This document shows, one piece after another, positions 1-7,304 of a stretch of DNA of 9,916 nt. A program made the translations under genes and the position numbers. Location of the stretch: assembly GCA_023453655.1 (NCBI GenBank), contig JAEXTE010000097.1, positions 1 to 9,916 of the forward strand, given 5' to 3'. The notes under the pieces were generated by a model. That model was not told where the DNA came from, searched no databases, and saw only the letters and a list, made by a program, of their open reading frames with translations. Source of the DNA: Pseudomonadota bacterium (GTDB taxonomy: Bacteria; Pseudomonadota; Gammaproteobacteria; Xanthomonadales; Xanthomonadaceae). The stretch's first letter is position 1; the number at the start of each line of letters is the position of its first letter.

Positions 1-140
1 CCGTCGCCCAGACGGCTGGCGAGCGCGAGGCAACGCCGGATCGGGCGCCGGTCTGCCGCCCGGTTGGCGCGCAGGCACCAGTCGGCGTCGGCCAACGGCC
101 AGCGATCAGGCGGCGAGGTGCGCGTGCGGCCGCTGGCCAT
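1..140 (-). CDS. Probable PAP2-family phosphatase, N-terminal fragment (cut by window edge)
   Basis: Only the first 46 codons lie in the window; the gene continues leftwards beyond position 1. Read on the minus strand from the ATG at 140, the frame is open to the edge. It overlaps the last 35 nt of the glycosyltransferase gene in a different frame, which suggests translational coupling. The visible protein is short and basic (LRANRAADRR, then LASRLGDG at about residues 39-46). A cluster of the type ANR...RR...SRLGDG is what I remember from the start of small membrane PAP2 (type 2 phosphatidic acid phosphatase) proteins of Xanthomonadaceae, just before the first membrane helix. The catalytic motifs (KxxxxxxRP, SGH, SRxxxxxH) would lie outside the window, so the family is a guess from the N-terminus and context. 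No strong ribosome-binding site is visible before the ATG. It could instead be another small membrane protein. Confidence 0.5.
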   Translation of the reverse strand, partial: MASGRTRTSPPDRWPLADADWCLRANRAADRRPIRRCLALASRLGD

Positions 141-1251
141 CGCGCAATCCCGCGAGCAGGCGGTCGAACTCGGCCACCACCTGGGCGGGCGAGAGCCCGG
201 CGACGGCGGCGCGCGCCGACCGGCCCATCGCCGCCAGCCGCGGCATGTCGCTGCCCAGGGCCGTCACGGCCGCGACGAAGGCGGATTCGTCGCCGCAGGG
301 GATGGCCGCGCCGTGCGCGCCGTGGATCAGGTGCTCGCGCGCGGCCCCGTAGTCGTAGGCGACCACCGGCACGCCGCTGGCCATCGACTCGAGCGTCACG
401 TTGCCGAAGGTCTCGCTGAGGCTGGGGAACACGAACAGGTCCGCGCTGGCGAACTGTCGAGCCAGCGCTTCTCCGCGCAGCGTGCCGGCGAACACGCAGT
501 CGGGATTCTCGCGCCGCATGCGCTCGCGCAGTGGACCGTCGCCGATCCATACCATGCGCGCGTCGGGGCGCCGCACCTGCAGGCGGCGGAAGGCGCACAG
601 GGCAAGGGACAGGTTCTTCTCGGCGGCGAGCCGGCCGACATGGATCAGCAGCGGCGCGTCCGGCGCCACGCCCAGGCCTTCCCGGACCGCCGCGCTGCGT
701 CGCACGGGGTCGAACAGGACCGTGTCCACGCCCCGCGGCAGCACGCGCGGGCGGCGGAAACCCTGCGCGCGCAGCGCCATCTGCAGGTCCCGCGTGGGAA
801 CCAGTGTCGCGTCGGCCTGGTTGTGGAAGCGGCGCATCCAGCCGAGCGCCACCGGCTCCATCCAGGGCAGGCGGTAGTCGCGCATGTAGGTGTCGAAACG
901 AGTGTGGAATCCGGTCGCCGCCGGGATGCCGAGCCGGCGCGCGGTGCGCAGCGCCGACCAGCCGAGCGGACCCTCGGTGGCGATATAGACGGCATCGGGG
1001 CGTGCATGCCGCCAGGCGGCGGCGATCGGGCCAGGAGAGGGCAGGCCTGCGCGCAGGCCGGGATAGCCTGGCAGGGCGACGCCCCCGACCAGCAGGTGGT
1101 CGGCATCCGCCGGCGCCGCGCCGTCCTGGCGTGGCCGGACCAGCGAGACCCGGTGTCCACGCTGGCGCAGTCCGTGTTCGAGCGACTGGATGGTCAACGC
1201 AACGCCGTTGACCTCGGGGGGATAGGTCTCGGTGACGATGGCGTAGTGCAT
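106..1251 (-). CDS. GT4-family glycosyltransferase (possible glycolipid synthase)
   Basis: A 381-residue GT-B retaining glycosyltransferase. The N-terminal domain opens with the acceptor-side pattern TETYPPEVNGVA (residues 7-18) typical of the subgroup that includes SqdX/MgtA-like lipid glycosyltransferases. The C-terminal donor-binding domain shows HVGRLAAEKN (R207 and K212, sugar-nucleotide phosphate contacts), GDGP at 237-240, and the EX7E motif with E280 and E288. It should be a cytoplasmic or membrane-associated enzyme moving a sugar from a nucleotide donor onto a lipid or glycan; neither donor nor acceptor can be read from sequence. The start at 1251 is well supported: GGAGGA lies directly upstream at 1255-1260, and the first residues MHYAIVTETYPPE are the normal start of the fold. 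The frame stays open upstream into ppx, but that part does not look like a GT. It lies 110 nt after ppx and overlaps the next gene by 35 nt. A candidate Pho-box array precedes it, so phosphate control is plausible. Confidence 0.93.
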   Translation of the reverse strand: MHYAIVTETYPPEVNGVALTIQSLEHGLRQRGHRVSLVRPRQDGAAPADADHLLVGGVALPGYPGLRAGLPSPGPIAAAWRHARPDAVYIATEGPLGWSALRTARRLGIPAATGFHTRFDTYMRDYRLPWMEPVALGWMRRFHNQADATLVPTRDLQMALRAQGFRRPRVLPRGVDTVLFDPVRRSAAVREGLGVAPDAPLLIHVGRLAAEKNLSLALCAFRRLQVRRPDARMVWIGDGPLRERMRRENPDCVFAGTLRGEALARQFASADLFVFPSLSETFGNVTLESMASGVPVVAYDYGAAREHLIHGAHGAAIPCGDESAFVAAVTALGSDMPRLAAMGRSARAAVAGLSPAQVVAEFDRLLAGLRDGQRPHAHLAA

Positions 1252-1271
1252 GGCTCCTCCGCGTTTGGCGC

Positions 1272-1325
1272 ATGCTGGCGCGCCGCCGTGACGCGGGGAT
1301 GGCGAGGGGATGACCGTCCGGTGAC
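1272..1325 (-). promoter_or_regulatory. Candidate Pho-box array: four 11-bp half-sites before the glycosyltransferase
   Basis: On the minus strand four consecutive 11-mers begin GTCAC, GTCAT, GCCAT and GTCAC, covering 1315-1325, 1304-1314, 1293-1303 and 1282-1292. The conserved tetranucleotides start exactly 11 bp apart, which is the spacing of PhoB half-sites (consensus TGTCA plus six). The inner spacers are GC-rich rather than A/T-rich, which weakens the match. Ten nucleotides after the last GTCAC is CAGCAT (1272-1277), a poor -10 (3 of 6). The start codon at 1251 would then have a short leader holding GGAGGA. Together with the neighbouring phoBR genes this suggests that the glycosyltransferase belongs to the Pho regulon. 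Confidence 0.45.
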
Positions 1326-1361
1326 GGGCGGGGAGGCCGCGCGGCAGCGTCGCGGCGGTGC

Positions 1362-2900
1362 TCAGTCGACCGCGATCTCGAACTGGATCCCGAGCGCGGC
1401 GATGGCGGTCGGTTCGCTCTCCAGGTCGGCGCGCAGCAGGGGGCGCATCTCCAGCCAGCGTCGCTCCAGGCGCAGGGTCAGTCGCATGCCGTCTGCTTCC
1501 AGTTCCAGGCGCGGGATCTCGTCCGCATCGCGCGCGCGGTGCAGGAGCGCCGCGATGCGAAGCAGGGCGGCGCTGCGGCGCGCGGCATCGAGCAGGCGGT
1601 CGGGCAGGGCGTCGAAGGCGCCTTTGTGGATGCGGCGCCGGTGCGTGCGCACCAGTGCGGCCAGGAACTGCTGCTCCTGCCGCGAGAAACCCGCGATGTC
1701 GGAGTGCTCGATCACGTAGGCGCCGTGCACCTGGTACTGGCTGTGCGCGATGACCAGGCCCAGTTCGTGCAGGCGGGCCGCCCAGGCCAGCATCAGCAGG
1801 TCGTCGGCATCGAGCTTCCACGCAGGCGCGACCTGCTCGAACAGGCGGATGGCGGTGGTCTCCACGCGCGCGGCCTGGGCCACGTCTATGCCGTAGCGCT
1901 GGGTGAGGGCGAGGATCGAGGCTTCACGCGGATCGTGTTCGCCGCCGCGGCCGAGCATGTCATACAGCACGCCCTCGCGCATGGCCGCCTTGCTCACCGC
2001 CATGCGCACCAGGCCGAACGCGGCGAACGCCGCTTCCAGCACGACAATGCCGCCGGCGATGATCGACCGGCGCTCGGCGGACAGGCCGGGCAGGTCGATG
2101 TCGTCGATGTGGCCGGCCCGCAGCAGGCGATCGCGCACCTGCGGCAGCGCCTCGGCGGTGACGGCGCCCTTGGTCAGCTTCATCGCCGCGCAGATCTCGC
2201 CGATCGCCTTGTTGGTGCCGGAGGCGCCGATCGCTTCGTTCCAGCCCAGCGCGCGGTAGGTATTGGCGAACTGCTGGAATTCGGCGCCGACCTCGATCAC
2301 CGCCTCGCTCCACTTCCGGCGCGAGAGCCTGCCGTTGCCGAAGAAACGGCGCGTGGTGGCGATGCAGCCGACCTGCAGGCTTTCGCGCTCGACCGCCTGG
2401 AACCCGCGGCCGATGATGCACTCGGTCGAGCCGCCGCCGATGTCGATCACCAGCCGCAGGCTGCCCGGGCGCGGGCGCTGCGCATGCGCCACGCCCAGGT
2501 AGATCAGGCGCGCTTCCTCGCGGCCGGAGATCACCTCGATGCCGTGGCCGAGCGCGGTTTCGGCCGGGACCAGGAACGACTGCGGCGAGGCCAGCAGGCG
2601 CACGGTGTTGGTCGCCAGGGCGCGTACGCGATGCGGCGGGATCTCGCGGATGCGCTGGCCGAAACGGGCAAGGCAGGTCAGCGCGCGCTGGCGCACGTCC
2701 GCGGACAGGCCGCCCTTGCCGTCCAGGCCTTCGGCCAGCCGCACGGTTTCGCGCAGGCGGTCGACGATGCGCAGCTGGCCCAGCGTGTAGCTGGCGACCA
2801 CCATGTGGAAGCTGTTGGAACCCAGGTCGATCGCGGCGAGCATGTCGCCGTCGCGCAGCGGCGAGGTCAGGGTACCGGCACGGGCGAGCGCATCCATCAT
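1362..2900 (-). CDS. ppx: Exopolyphosphatase Ppx
   Basis: Releases orthophosphate from the ends of long-chain polyphosphate; cytoplasmic or peripheral to the membrane. The 512 residues match the E. coli enzyme (513). The ASKHA-type ATPase fold is visible: IDLGSNSFHMV at 24-34 (phosphate-binding loop 1), SGREEARLIYLG at 125-136 with E129 equivalent to the catalytic Glu121 of E. coli, and VIDIGGGSTE at 151-160 with D153 equivalent to Asp143. The C-terminal half has the HD-like helical domain (WAARLHELG and SDIAGFSRQEQ). The ATG at 2900 is chosen because ATGATG overlaps the ppk stop (TGA at 2897-2899), a classic coupled start; the second ATG at 2897 would also work, and a third at 2843 would remove the N-terminal extension. 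The related guanosine pentaphosphatase GppA cannot be excluded by sequence alone, but coupling to ppk strongly favours Ppx. Confidence 0.96.
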   Translation of the reverse strand: MMDALARAGTLTSPLRDGDMLAAIDLGSNSFHMVVASYTLGQLRIVDRLRETVRLAEGLDGKGGLSADVRQRALTCLARFGQRIREIPPHRVRALATNTVRLLASPQSFLVPAETALGHGIEVISGREEARLIYLGVAHAQRPRPGSLRLVIDIGGGSTECIIGRGFQAVERESLQVGCIATTRRFFGNGRLSRRKWSEAVIEVGAEFQQFANTYRALGWNEAIGASGTNKAIGEICAAMKLTKGAVTAEALPQVRDRLLRAGHIDDIDLPGLSAERRSIIAGGIVVLEAAFAAFGLVRMAVSKAAMREGVLYDMLGRGGEHDPREASILALTQRYGIDVAQAARVETTAIRLFEQVAPAWKLDADDLLMLAWAARLHELGLVIAHSQYQVHGAYVIEHSDIAGFSRQEQQFLAALVRTHRRRIHKGAFDALPDRLLDAARRSAALLRIAALLHRARDADEIPRLELEADGMRLTLRLERRWLEMRPLLRADLESEPTAIAALGIQFEIAVD

Positions 2901-5026
2901 CCGCAGAGTCTGGCAAGCAGGAAGGTTTGCGCCGAGTGCGGCAGGGAATCCTCGTCGGGCGCAAGCTTGCGGTAAACACCGTCTTCGCGCAATTCCCAGG
3001 CGTTGAAGTTGTCGGCGAGGTAGTTGTCGAGCGCCTCCTCCTTGACCCGCGCCGCAAGCGCGGGATCGAGGATCGGGAAGCAGCATTCGACGCGCCGCAG
3101 CAGGTTGCGCTCCAGCCAGTCCGCGCTCGAGCACAGAAGGTCCGGATCGCCGTCGTTGCCGAACCAGTACACGCGGTGGTGCTCGAGGAAGCGGCCGACG
3201 ATCGAGCGCACGCGGATGTTGTCCGACACCCCCGGCACGCCCGGTCGCAGCGAGCAGGCGCCGCGCACGATCAGGTCGATCTGCACGCCCGCCTGCGAGG
3301 CCGCGTACAGCGCACGCATCACCTGCGGCTCGTTGAGCGCGTTCATCTTGGCGATGATCCGGCCGGGCCGGCCCGCTTCGGCATGCGCGGTCTCGCGCGC
3401 GATCCGCTCGAGGATGCCCGCGTGCAGCGTGAAGGGCGACTGCAGCAGCCGCCGCAGCGAGATCGCGGGCGCCAGCCCCGAGAGCTGCTGGAAGATCAGG
3501 TGGACGTCGTTGCCGATGTCCGGATCGGCGCTGATCAGGCCGATGTCGGTGTAGACCCGGGCGGTGCCGGAGTGGTAGTTGCCCGTACCCAGGTGCACGT
3601 AGCGGCGCAGCTTGCGGCCCTCGCGGCGCACCACCAGCAGCATCTTGGCGTGGGTCTTGAAGCCGACCACGCCGTACACCACCTGCACGCCGGCTTCCTG
3701 CAGCCGGTCCGCCAGGCCGAGGTTGGCCTCCTCGTCGAAACGCGCGCGCAGTTCCACCACCACCGTCACGTCCTTGCCGTTGCGCGCCGCCTGCACCAGG
3801 TGCTCGACGATCGGCGAGTCCGCGCCGGTGCGGTACAGGGTCTGCTTGATGGCCAGGACGTTGGGATCCTCGGCGGCCTGCTTGATCAGCTCCAGCACCG
3901 GCGAGAAGGCGTCGAAGGGGTGGTGCAGCAGCACGTCGCCCCTGGCGACGAGGTCGAAGATCGCGTCGCTGCCCTTGAGCGCGCGCGGCTGGAACGGCGC
4001 GAACTTCAGGTCGGGGCGCTGCACCAGGTCGTAGACCTGGATCACCCGGTTGAGGTTGACCGGCCCGTCGATGCGGTACACCGCGTTTTCCGGCAGGTCG
4101 AAGTTCTGCAGCAGGGTGCGGACGATGGCGGCGGGGCAGTCCGCGGCGATTTCCAGCCGCATGGCGCGCAGGTAACCACGGCCGGCCAGCTCGTCGCGCA
4201 GCGCCAGCGCCAGGTTCTCCACCTCGTCCTCGTCCACGATCAGTTCCGAATTGCGGGTCACCCGGAACTGGTAGGCGCCCTTGACCTCCATCCCGGGGAA
4301 CAGCTCGTGCACGAACTCCGACAGCACCGCCGACAGGAACACGAAATCGTGTTCGCCGCCCGACACCTTCTCCGGCAGCTGGATGATGCGCGGCAGCGAG
4401 CGCGGTGCGCGGACGATGGCGAGGTTGCCGACCCGCCCGAACGCGTCGCGGCCCTTGAGCACCACCACGATGTTGAGCGACTTGTTGAGGATCTTCGGGA
4501 ACGGATGCGCCGGGTCCAGGCCCAGCGGCGAAAGCACCGGCATGATCTCGTCGCGGAAGTACGCCCGCAGCCAGCGCGTCTGCCGCGCACTCCAGCTTCC
4601 GCGGGCCAGCACGCGCACGCCGTTCTCGGTCAGGCCGGGCCGCAGCACCTCGTTCCAGCAGCGGTACTGCGCCTCGACCAGCTCGGCGGCGCGTTCGTGG
4701 ATGCGCTTGAGCACCGTCGCCGGGGCCAGCCCGTCGGGCGGCGTGGGCACGGTGCCGAAATCCTGCGCGTGGCGCACGGTAGCCGCGCGGATCTCGAAGA
4801 ACTCGTCGAGGTTGGTGCAGGAGATGCACAGGTAGCGCAGGCGCTCGAGCAGCGGCACCGATTCGTCCATGGCCTGGGCCAGGACCCGGAAGTTGAAATC
4901 CAGCTGCGACAGCTCGCGGTTGAAGTAGAGCGCGGGATCGCGCAGCGGATCCGGCGCGGCCGGGTCCATGGCCGGCACCGGCGGCGTGGCAAGGGCCTGG
5001 CGCGGCTCGCGCGGGTTGCCCGGCAT
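2897..5026 (-). CDS. ppk1: Polyphosphate kinase 1
   Basis: Reversibly transfers the gamma phosphate of ATP to a growing polyphosphate chain through a phosphohistidine intermediate. The N-terminal domain starts LYFNRELSQLDFNFRVLAQ and contains the hallmark LCISCTNLDEFFEIRAATV; the two phospholipase-D-like C domains follow. With the start at 5026, His459 in FKTHAKMLL is the expected phospho-acceptor (E. coli His435) and His478 in YVHLGTGNYH the second essential histidine (E. coli His454); the 19-residue spacing is identical. ATG at 5026 gives 709 residues, and ATG at 4969 gives 690, closer to the 688 of E. coli. Neither has a convincing Shine-Dalgarno site, and I keep the longer form because it sits 20 nt after the phoR stop. 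It ends by overlapping the ppx start by 4 nt, so kinase and phosphatase are made from one message, probably the phoB transcript. Confidence 0.97.
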   Translation of the reverse strand: MPGNPREPRQALATPPVPAMDPAAPDPLRDPALYFNRELSQLDFNFRVLAQAMDESVPLLERLRYLCISCTNLDEFFEIRAATVRHAQDFGTVPTPPDGLAPATVLKRIHERAAELVEAQYRCWNEVLRPGLTENGVRVLARGSWSARQTRWLRAYFRDEIMPVLSPLGLDPAHPFPKILNKSLNIVVVLKGRDAFGRVGNLAIVRAPRSLPRIIQLPEKVSGGEHDFVFLSAVLSEFVHELFPGMEVKGAYQFRVTRNSELIVDEDEVENLALALRDELAGRGYLRAMRLEIAADCPAAIVRTLLQNFDLPENAVYRIDGPVNLNRVIQVYDLVQRPDLKFAPFQPRALKGSDAIFDLVARGDVLLHHPFDAFSPVLELIKQAAEDPNVLAIKQTLYRTGADSPIVEHLVQAARNGKDVTVVVELRARFDEEANLGLADRLQEAGVQVVYGVVGFKTHAKMLLVVRREGRKLRRYVHLGTGNYHSGTARVYTDIGLISADPDIGNDVHLIFQQLSGLAPAISLRRLLQSPFTLHAGILERIARETAHAEAGRPGRIIAKMNALNEPQVMRALYAASQAGVQIDLIVRGACSLRPGVPGVSDNIRVRSIVGRFLEHHRVYWFGNDGDPDLLCSSADWLERNLLRRVECCFPILDPALAARVKEEALDNYLADNFNAWELREDGVYRKLAPDEDSLPHSAQTFLLARLCG

Positions 5027-5046
5027 CGTGGGTTTGCCTGGTAGGT

Positions 5047-6372
5047 TCAATGGACGGCTCCGGAGCGGTTGGCCTCGCGCGCCAGGATGCGCGCGGGACC
5101 GAAATGACAGGAGAACACGCTGCCGCGGCCGACCTCGCTGGCGATGTCCAGCCGCGCCTGGTGCAGGTTGAGCACGTGCTTGACGATGGCGAGGCCGAGG
5201 CCGGTGCCGCCGGACCCGCGCGAGCGGCTGGTCGAGACGCGGTAGAAGCGCTCGGTCAGTCGCGGCAGGTGGGCGGGCGGAATGCCGTAGCCGCTGTCGC
5301 GCACCGAGAGTACCGCGCCGTCGCCATCGCGGGCGAAGACGATGGCGATCGCGCCACCCGCGGGCGTGTAGCGCACCGCGTTGCTGACCAGGTTGGAGAA
5401 CGCGCTGTGCAACTCCCGCTGCGAGCCGGCCAGGTCCACCCGCGCGCTGTCCTCGACGGTCACCTCGTGACGTCCCTGGCTCAGCGCGAGGGCCTCCCGC
5501 TGCAGCGCGCCCAGCATCGCCGACATGGCCACCGGCTCGCTGTCCACGCCTTCCTGGGCCTCGAGCCGCGACAGGGTCAGCAGGTCCTCGACCAGCTGGG
5601 TCATGCGCTGCGACTGCTGCTGCATCTCGCCCAGCATCGGCGCCCATGCCGGGTGCTCGTCGGCGTCGAGCATGTCCAGGTAGCCGTGCACGACGGTGAG
5701 CGGCGTGCGCAGTTCGTGCGAGACGTTGGCGACGAAATCGCGCCGCACCTGCTCCAGCCGCATCATCTTGGTCACGTCCCGCGCGACCACCAGCCACAGC
5801 TCGTCCGAATACGGGATCAGGCGCAAGGTCAGGCGGATGTCCGGGCTCAGCGGCGAGGCCACGTCGAGCAGGGGCTCGGCATTGCGCCCGGACGCCAACC
5901 AGTGCGCGATCCGCAGCGGCTGCAGGCGCTCGCCGAGCGGCTGGCCGACGTCGGACGGATAGCGCAGGCCCAGCAGGCGCACCGCCGCCTCGTTGAACCA
6001 CTGCACGCGCTGGCTGTTGCGCTCGACCACGACCACCGCGTCGGGCAGGGCCGCGGCCACCGCGCGGTAGGCGCGCAGCATGCCGATCAGCCGGCGCTTG
6101 CGTGCACGCATTCCTTCCTGGCTGGCGTGCAGCTGCCGTTCGAGCTCGTTCCAGATGCCGTGACCCGAGGCTTGCGGCTGGCGCTGGCGCGAGGCGAGCC
6201 GCGCGACCAGGCGGTGCAGCCGCCAGTAGTGCCAGGCCACCACGCCCAGTGCCGCCAGCGCGAACGCCAGTCCGACCCGGTCCAGCAGCAGGCCCAGGGC
6301 GAGCGCGGCCGCGAGCGCCAGGGCGAGGTGGCCAAGGGTGCGGGTCCACGCGGAGCGGGCGCTGGGAGGCAT
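5047..6372 (-). CDS. phoR: Phosphate regulon sensor histidine kinase PhoR
   Basis: Inner-membrane kinase/phosphatase that controls PhoB according to phosphate supply. The 441 residues (E. coli 431) show two membrane helices at about 12-30 and 34-50 with almost no periplasmic loop, a basic linker, and a PAS domain at about 100-205 (LPDAVVVVERNSQRVQWFNEAA starts at 109). The HisKA helix has His219 in VSHELRTPL, and the ATPase domain has an N box at 326-334 (N327, N331), G1 DSGYG at 359-363, the F box ERFYR and G2 GTGLGL at 389-394. The absence of a periplasmic sensor is normal for PhoR, which reads the Pst transporter through PhoU; neither is in this window. The start is uncertain: ATG 6372 gives the usual N-terminus (SARSAWTRTL before helix 1), while ATG 6417 would add 15 residues. 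No clear ribosome-binding site is seen for either. Confidence 0.95.
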   Translation of the reverse strand: MPPSARSAWTRTLGHLALALAAALALGLLLDRVGLAFALAALGVVAWHYWRLHRLVARLASRQRQPQASGHGIWNELERQLHASQEGMRARKRRLIGMLRAYRAVAAALPDAVVVVERNSQRVQWFNEAAVRLLGLRYPSDVGQPLGERLQPLRIAHWLASGRNAEPLLDVASPLSPDIRLTLRLIPYSDELWLVVARDVTKMMRLEQVRRDFVANVSHELRTPLTVVHGYLDMLDADEHPAWAPMLGEMQQQSQRMTQLVEDLLTLSRLEAQEGVDSEPVAMSAMLGALQREALALSQGRHEVTVEDSARVDLAGSQRELHSAFSNLVSNAVRYTPAGGAIAIVFARDGDGAVLSVRDSGYGIPPAHLPRLTERFYRVSTSRSRGSGGTGLGLAIVKHVLNLHQARLDIASEVGRGSVFSCHFGPARILAREANRSGAVH

Positions 6373-6415
6373 CGTGTCTCGGGCGGGGCTGGGCCGGTGC
6401 GGGTGGATGGGACTC

Positions 6416-6470
6416 ATGCCGGCGGCGCGATCCGGGCTGGCAGATGCCGGCGGCGCGTCCCGGTCGGCAG
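6416..6470. repeat. Imperfect 28-bp tandem duplication between phoB and phoR
   Basis: Two adjacent units, 6416-6443 and 6444-6470, both begin with the 14-mer ATGCCGGCGGCGCG on the plus strand and both end in GGCAG. They differ at a few central bases and by one missing base. The segment lies in the 139 nt between the phoB stop and the chosen phoR start. It is followed by a 14-bp palindrome at 6479-6492 (TTCCCGCGCGGGAA). The function is unknown; slippage in GC-rich spacer DNA is the simplest explanation. Confidence 0.5.
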
Positions 6471-6511
6471 TCTGCCGGTTCCCGCGCGGGAAGTCCCGGC
6501 GCAGCCCCGGC

Positions 6512-7201
6512 TCACGTCGATGCGGAGAAGCGGTAGCCGGCGCCGCGGACCGTCTGCACCATGCCATCGAGTCCTGACGGCTCCAGTGTCTTGCGCAGGC
6601 GCCGGATATGCACGTCCACCGTGCGCTCCTCGACGTAGACGCTGCCGCCCCAGACGTGGTCGAGCAGCTGGGCGCGGCTGTAGACGCGTTCGGGATGGGT
6701 CATGAAGAAGTGCAGCAGCCGGTATTCCGTGGGTCCGATGGCGACCGGCGCGTCGTCGGCGAACACGCGGTGCGCCGCGCCGTCGATGCGCAGGGAGCCG
6801 ACGGCGACGCTGCCGTCCTCGTCGTCCTCGCGTGAACGTCGCATCACCGCGCGGATCCGGGCCAGCAGTTCTCGCGCCGAGAACGGCTTGACCACGTAGT
6901 CGTCCACGCCGGCCTCGAGTCCGCCGACGCGATCGTTCTCCTCGCCCCGCGCGGTGAGCATGATGATCGGCACCTCGCGGGTCAGCGGCTCCCTGCGCCA
7001 GCGCCGCGCCAGTTCAAGGCCGCTGGTACCGGGCAGCATCCAGTCGAGCAGGATCAGGTCGGGGACGCGGTCGGCAATGGCCGACTGCGCCTCGCGCGCG
7101 TCGCCGGCGTGGGCCGGCTCGAAATCGCCCTTGCGCAGGGCGAAGGCCACCATCTCGCGGATCGCGGGTTCATCGTCGACGATCAGGATGCGTTTCTGCA
7201 C
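6512..7201 (-). CDS. phoB: Phosphate regulon response regulator PhoB
   Basis: OmpR/PhoB-family activator that binds Pho boxes when phosphorylated. At 229 residues it is the same length as E. coli PhoB. The receiver domain has the acidic pocket D9/D10, phospho-acceptor Asp53 in LLDWMLPG, Thr83 in MLTARGEE and Lys105 in VVKPFS, all at the E. coli positions. The winged-helix effector domain carries the highly conserved [32 protein letters not shown] and [12 protein letters not shown]. The start is a GTG at 7201, giving (M)QKRILIVDD. It is preceded at 7208-7211 by AGGA with 6 nt spacing, and upstream ATG codons in the same frame would fall inside the promoter. It heads the likely phoB-phoR-ppk-ppx transcript, and its promoter carries its own binding sites, so autoactivation is expected. 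Confidence 0.98.
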   Translation of the reverse strand: MQKRILIVDDEPAIREMVAFALRKGDFEPAHAGDAREAQSAIADRVPDLILLDWMLPGTSGLELARRWRREPLTREVPIIMLTARGEENDRVGGLEAGVDDYVVKPFSARELLARIRAVMRRSREDDEDGSVAVGSLRIDGAAHRVFADDAPVAIGPTEYRLLHFFMTHPERVYSRAQLLDHVWGGSVYVEERTVDVHIRRLRKTLEPSGLDGMVQTVRGAGYRFSAST

Positions 7202-7241
7202 GTCCGGTCCTGCCAGCCCACCTGCGGGGCCGATGGCGGGC

Positions 7242-7274
7242 ATTAGACGACAGATTTGTGACGCGATGATGACG
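7242..7274 (-). promoter_or_regulatory. phoB promoter: three tandem PhoB half-sites with -10
   Basis: On the minus strand three 11-mers follow each other: CGTCATCATCG (7264-7274), CGTCACAAATC (7253-7263) and TGTCGTCTAAT (7242-7252). Half-sites 2 and 3 together give GCGTCACAAATCTGTCGT, a close match to the 18-bp Pho box. Half-sites 1 and 2 are followed after 10 nt by TCTAAT (7242-7247), a 5-of-6 match to the -10 consensus at the distance normal for PhoB-activated promoters. As far as I recall, the E. coli phoB promoter has the same plan, including GTCATAAATCTGACG before TAATG. Transcription should start near 7235, leaving a leader of roughly 34 nt. Confidence 0.85.
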
Positions 7275-7292
7275 CCGCCGGGCGCGGGCGGC
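7274..7292 (-). other. GC hairpin between bepA and phoB
   Basis: A 6-bp perfect stem (GCCGCC/GGCGGC) with a 7-nt loop sits 12 nt past the bepA stop and directly upstream of the PhoB half-sites. There is no run of U after it, so it is not a standard intrinsic terminator. It may slow read-through or protect the 3' end of the protease message, or it may be a chance structure in GC-rich DNA. Confidence 0.25.
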
Positions 7293-7304
7293 ATCGGGCG
7301 GTAT

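Noticed and set aside
1336..1345. 10-bp palindrome GCCGCGCGGC after ppx considered as a terminator
   Set aside because: There is no loop long enough for a hairpin and no U-run; palindromes of this kind are frequent in GC-rich DNA.
1252..1821. Glycosyltransferase frame continuing open upstream into ppx
   Set aside because: The extension has no GT similarity, overlaps the Ppx C-terminus, and the ATG at 1251 has a strong GGAGGA site.
2901..4829. Ppx frame continuing open upstream through ppk, as if an N-terminal fusion
   Set aside because: The upstream translation is a low-complexity shadow of ppk; the ppk reading in another frame has all the conserved motifs. The family start is at 2900.
2927..5044. 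Long plus-strand open frame of about 700 codons opposite ppk, and similar ones opposite phoR and bepA
   Set aside because: They mirror well-supported genes on the other strand, have compositions dominated by Arg/Ala/Gly/His/Gln, no recognisable domain, and arise from very high G+C at third codon positions.
6373..6567. Longer PhoR start overlapping the phoB 3' end
   Set aside because: The extra residues are Arg/Pro/Ala-rich, have no family support and cross the tandem repeat. The normal PhoR N-terminus begins just before helix 1.
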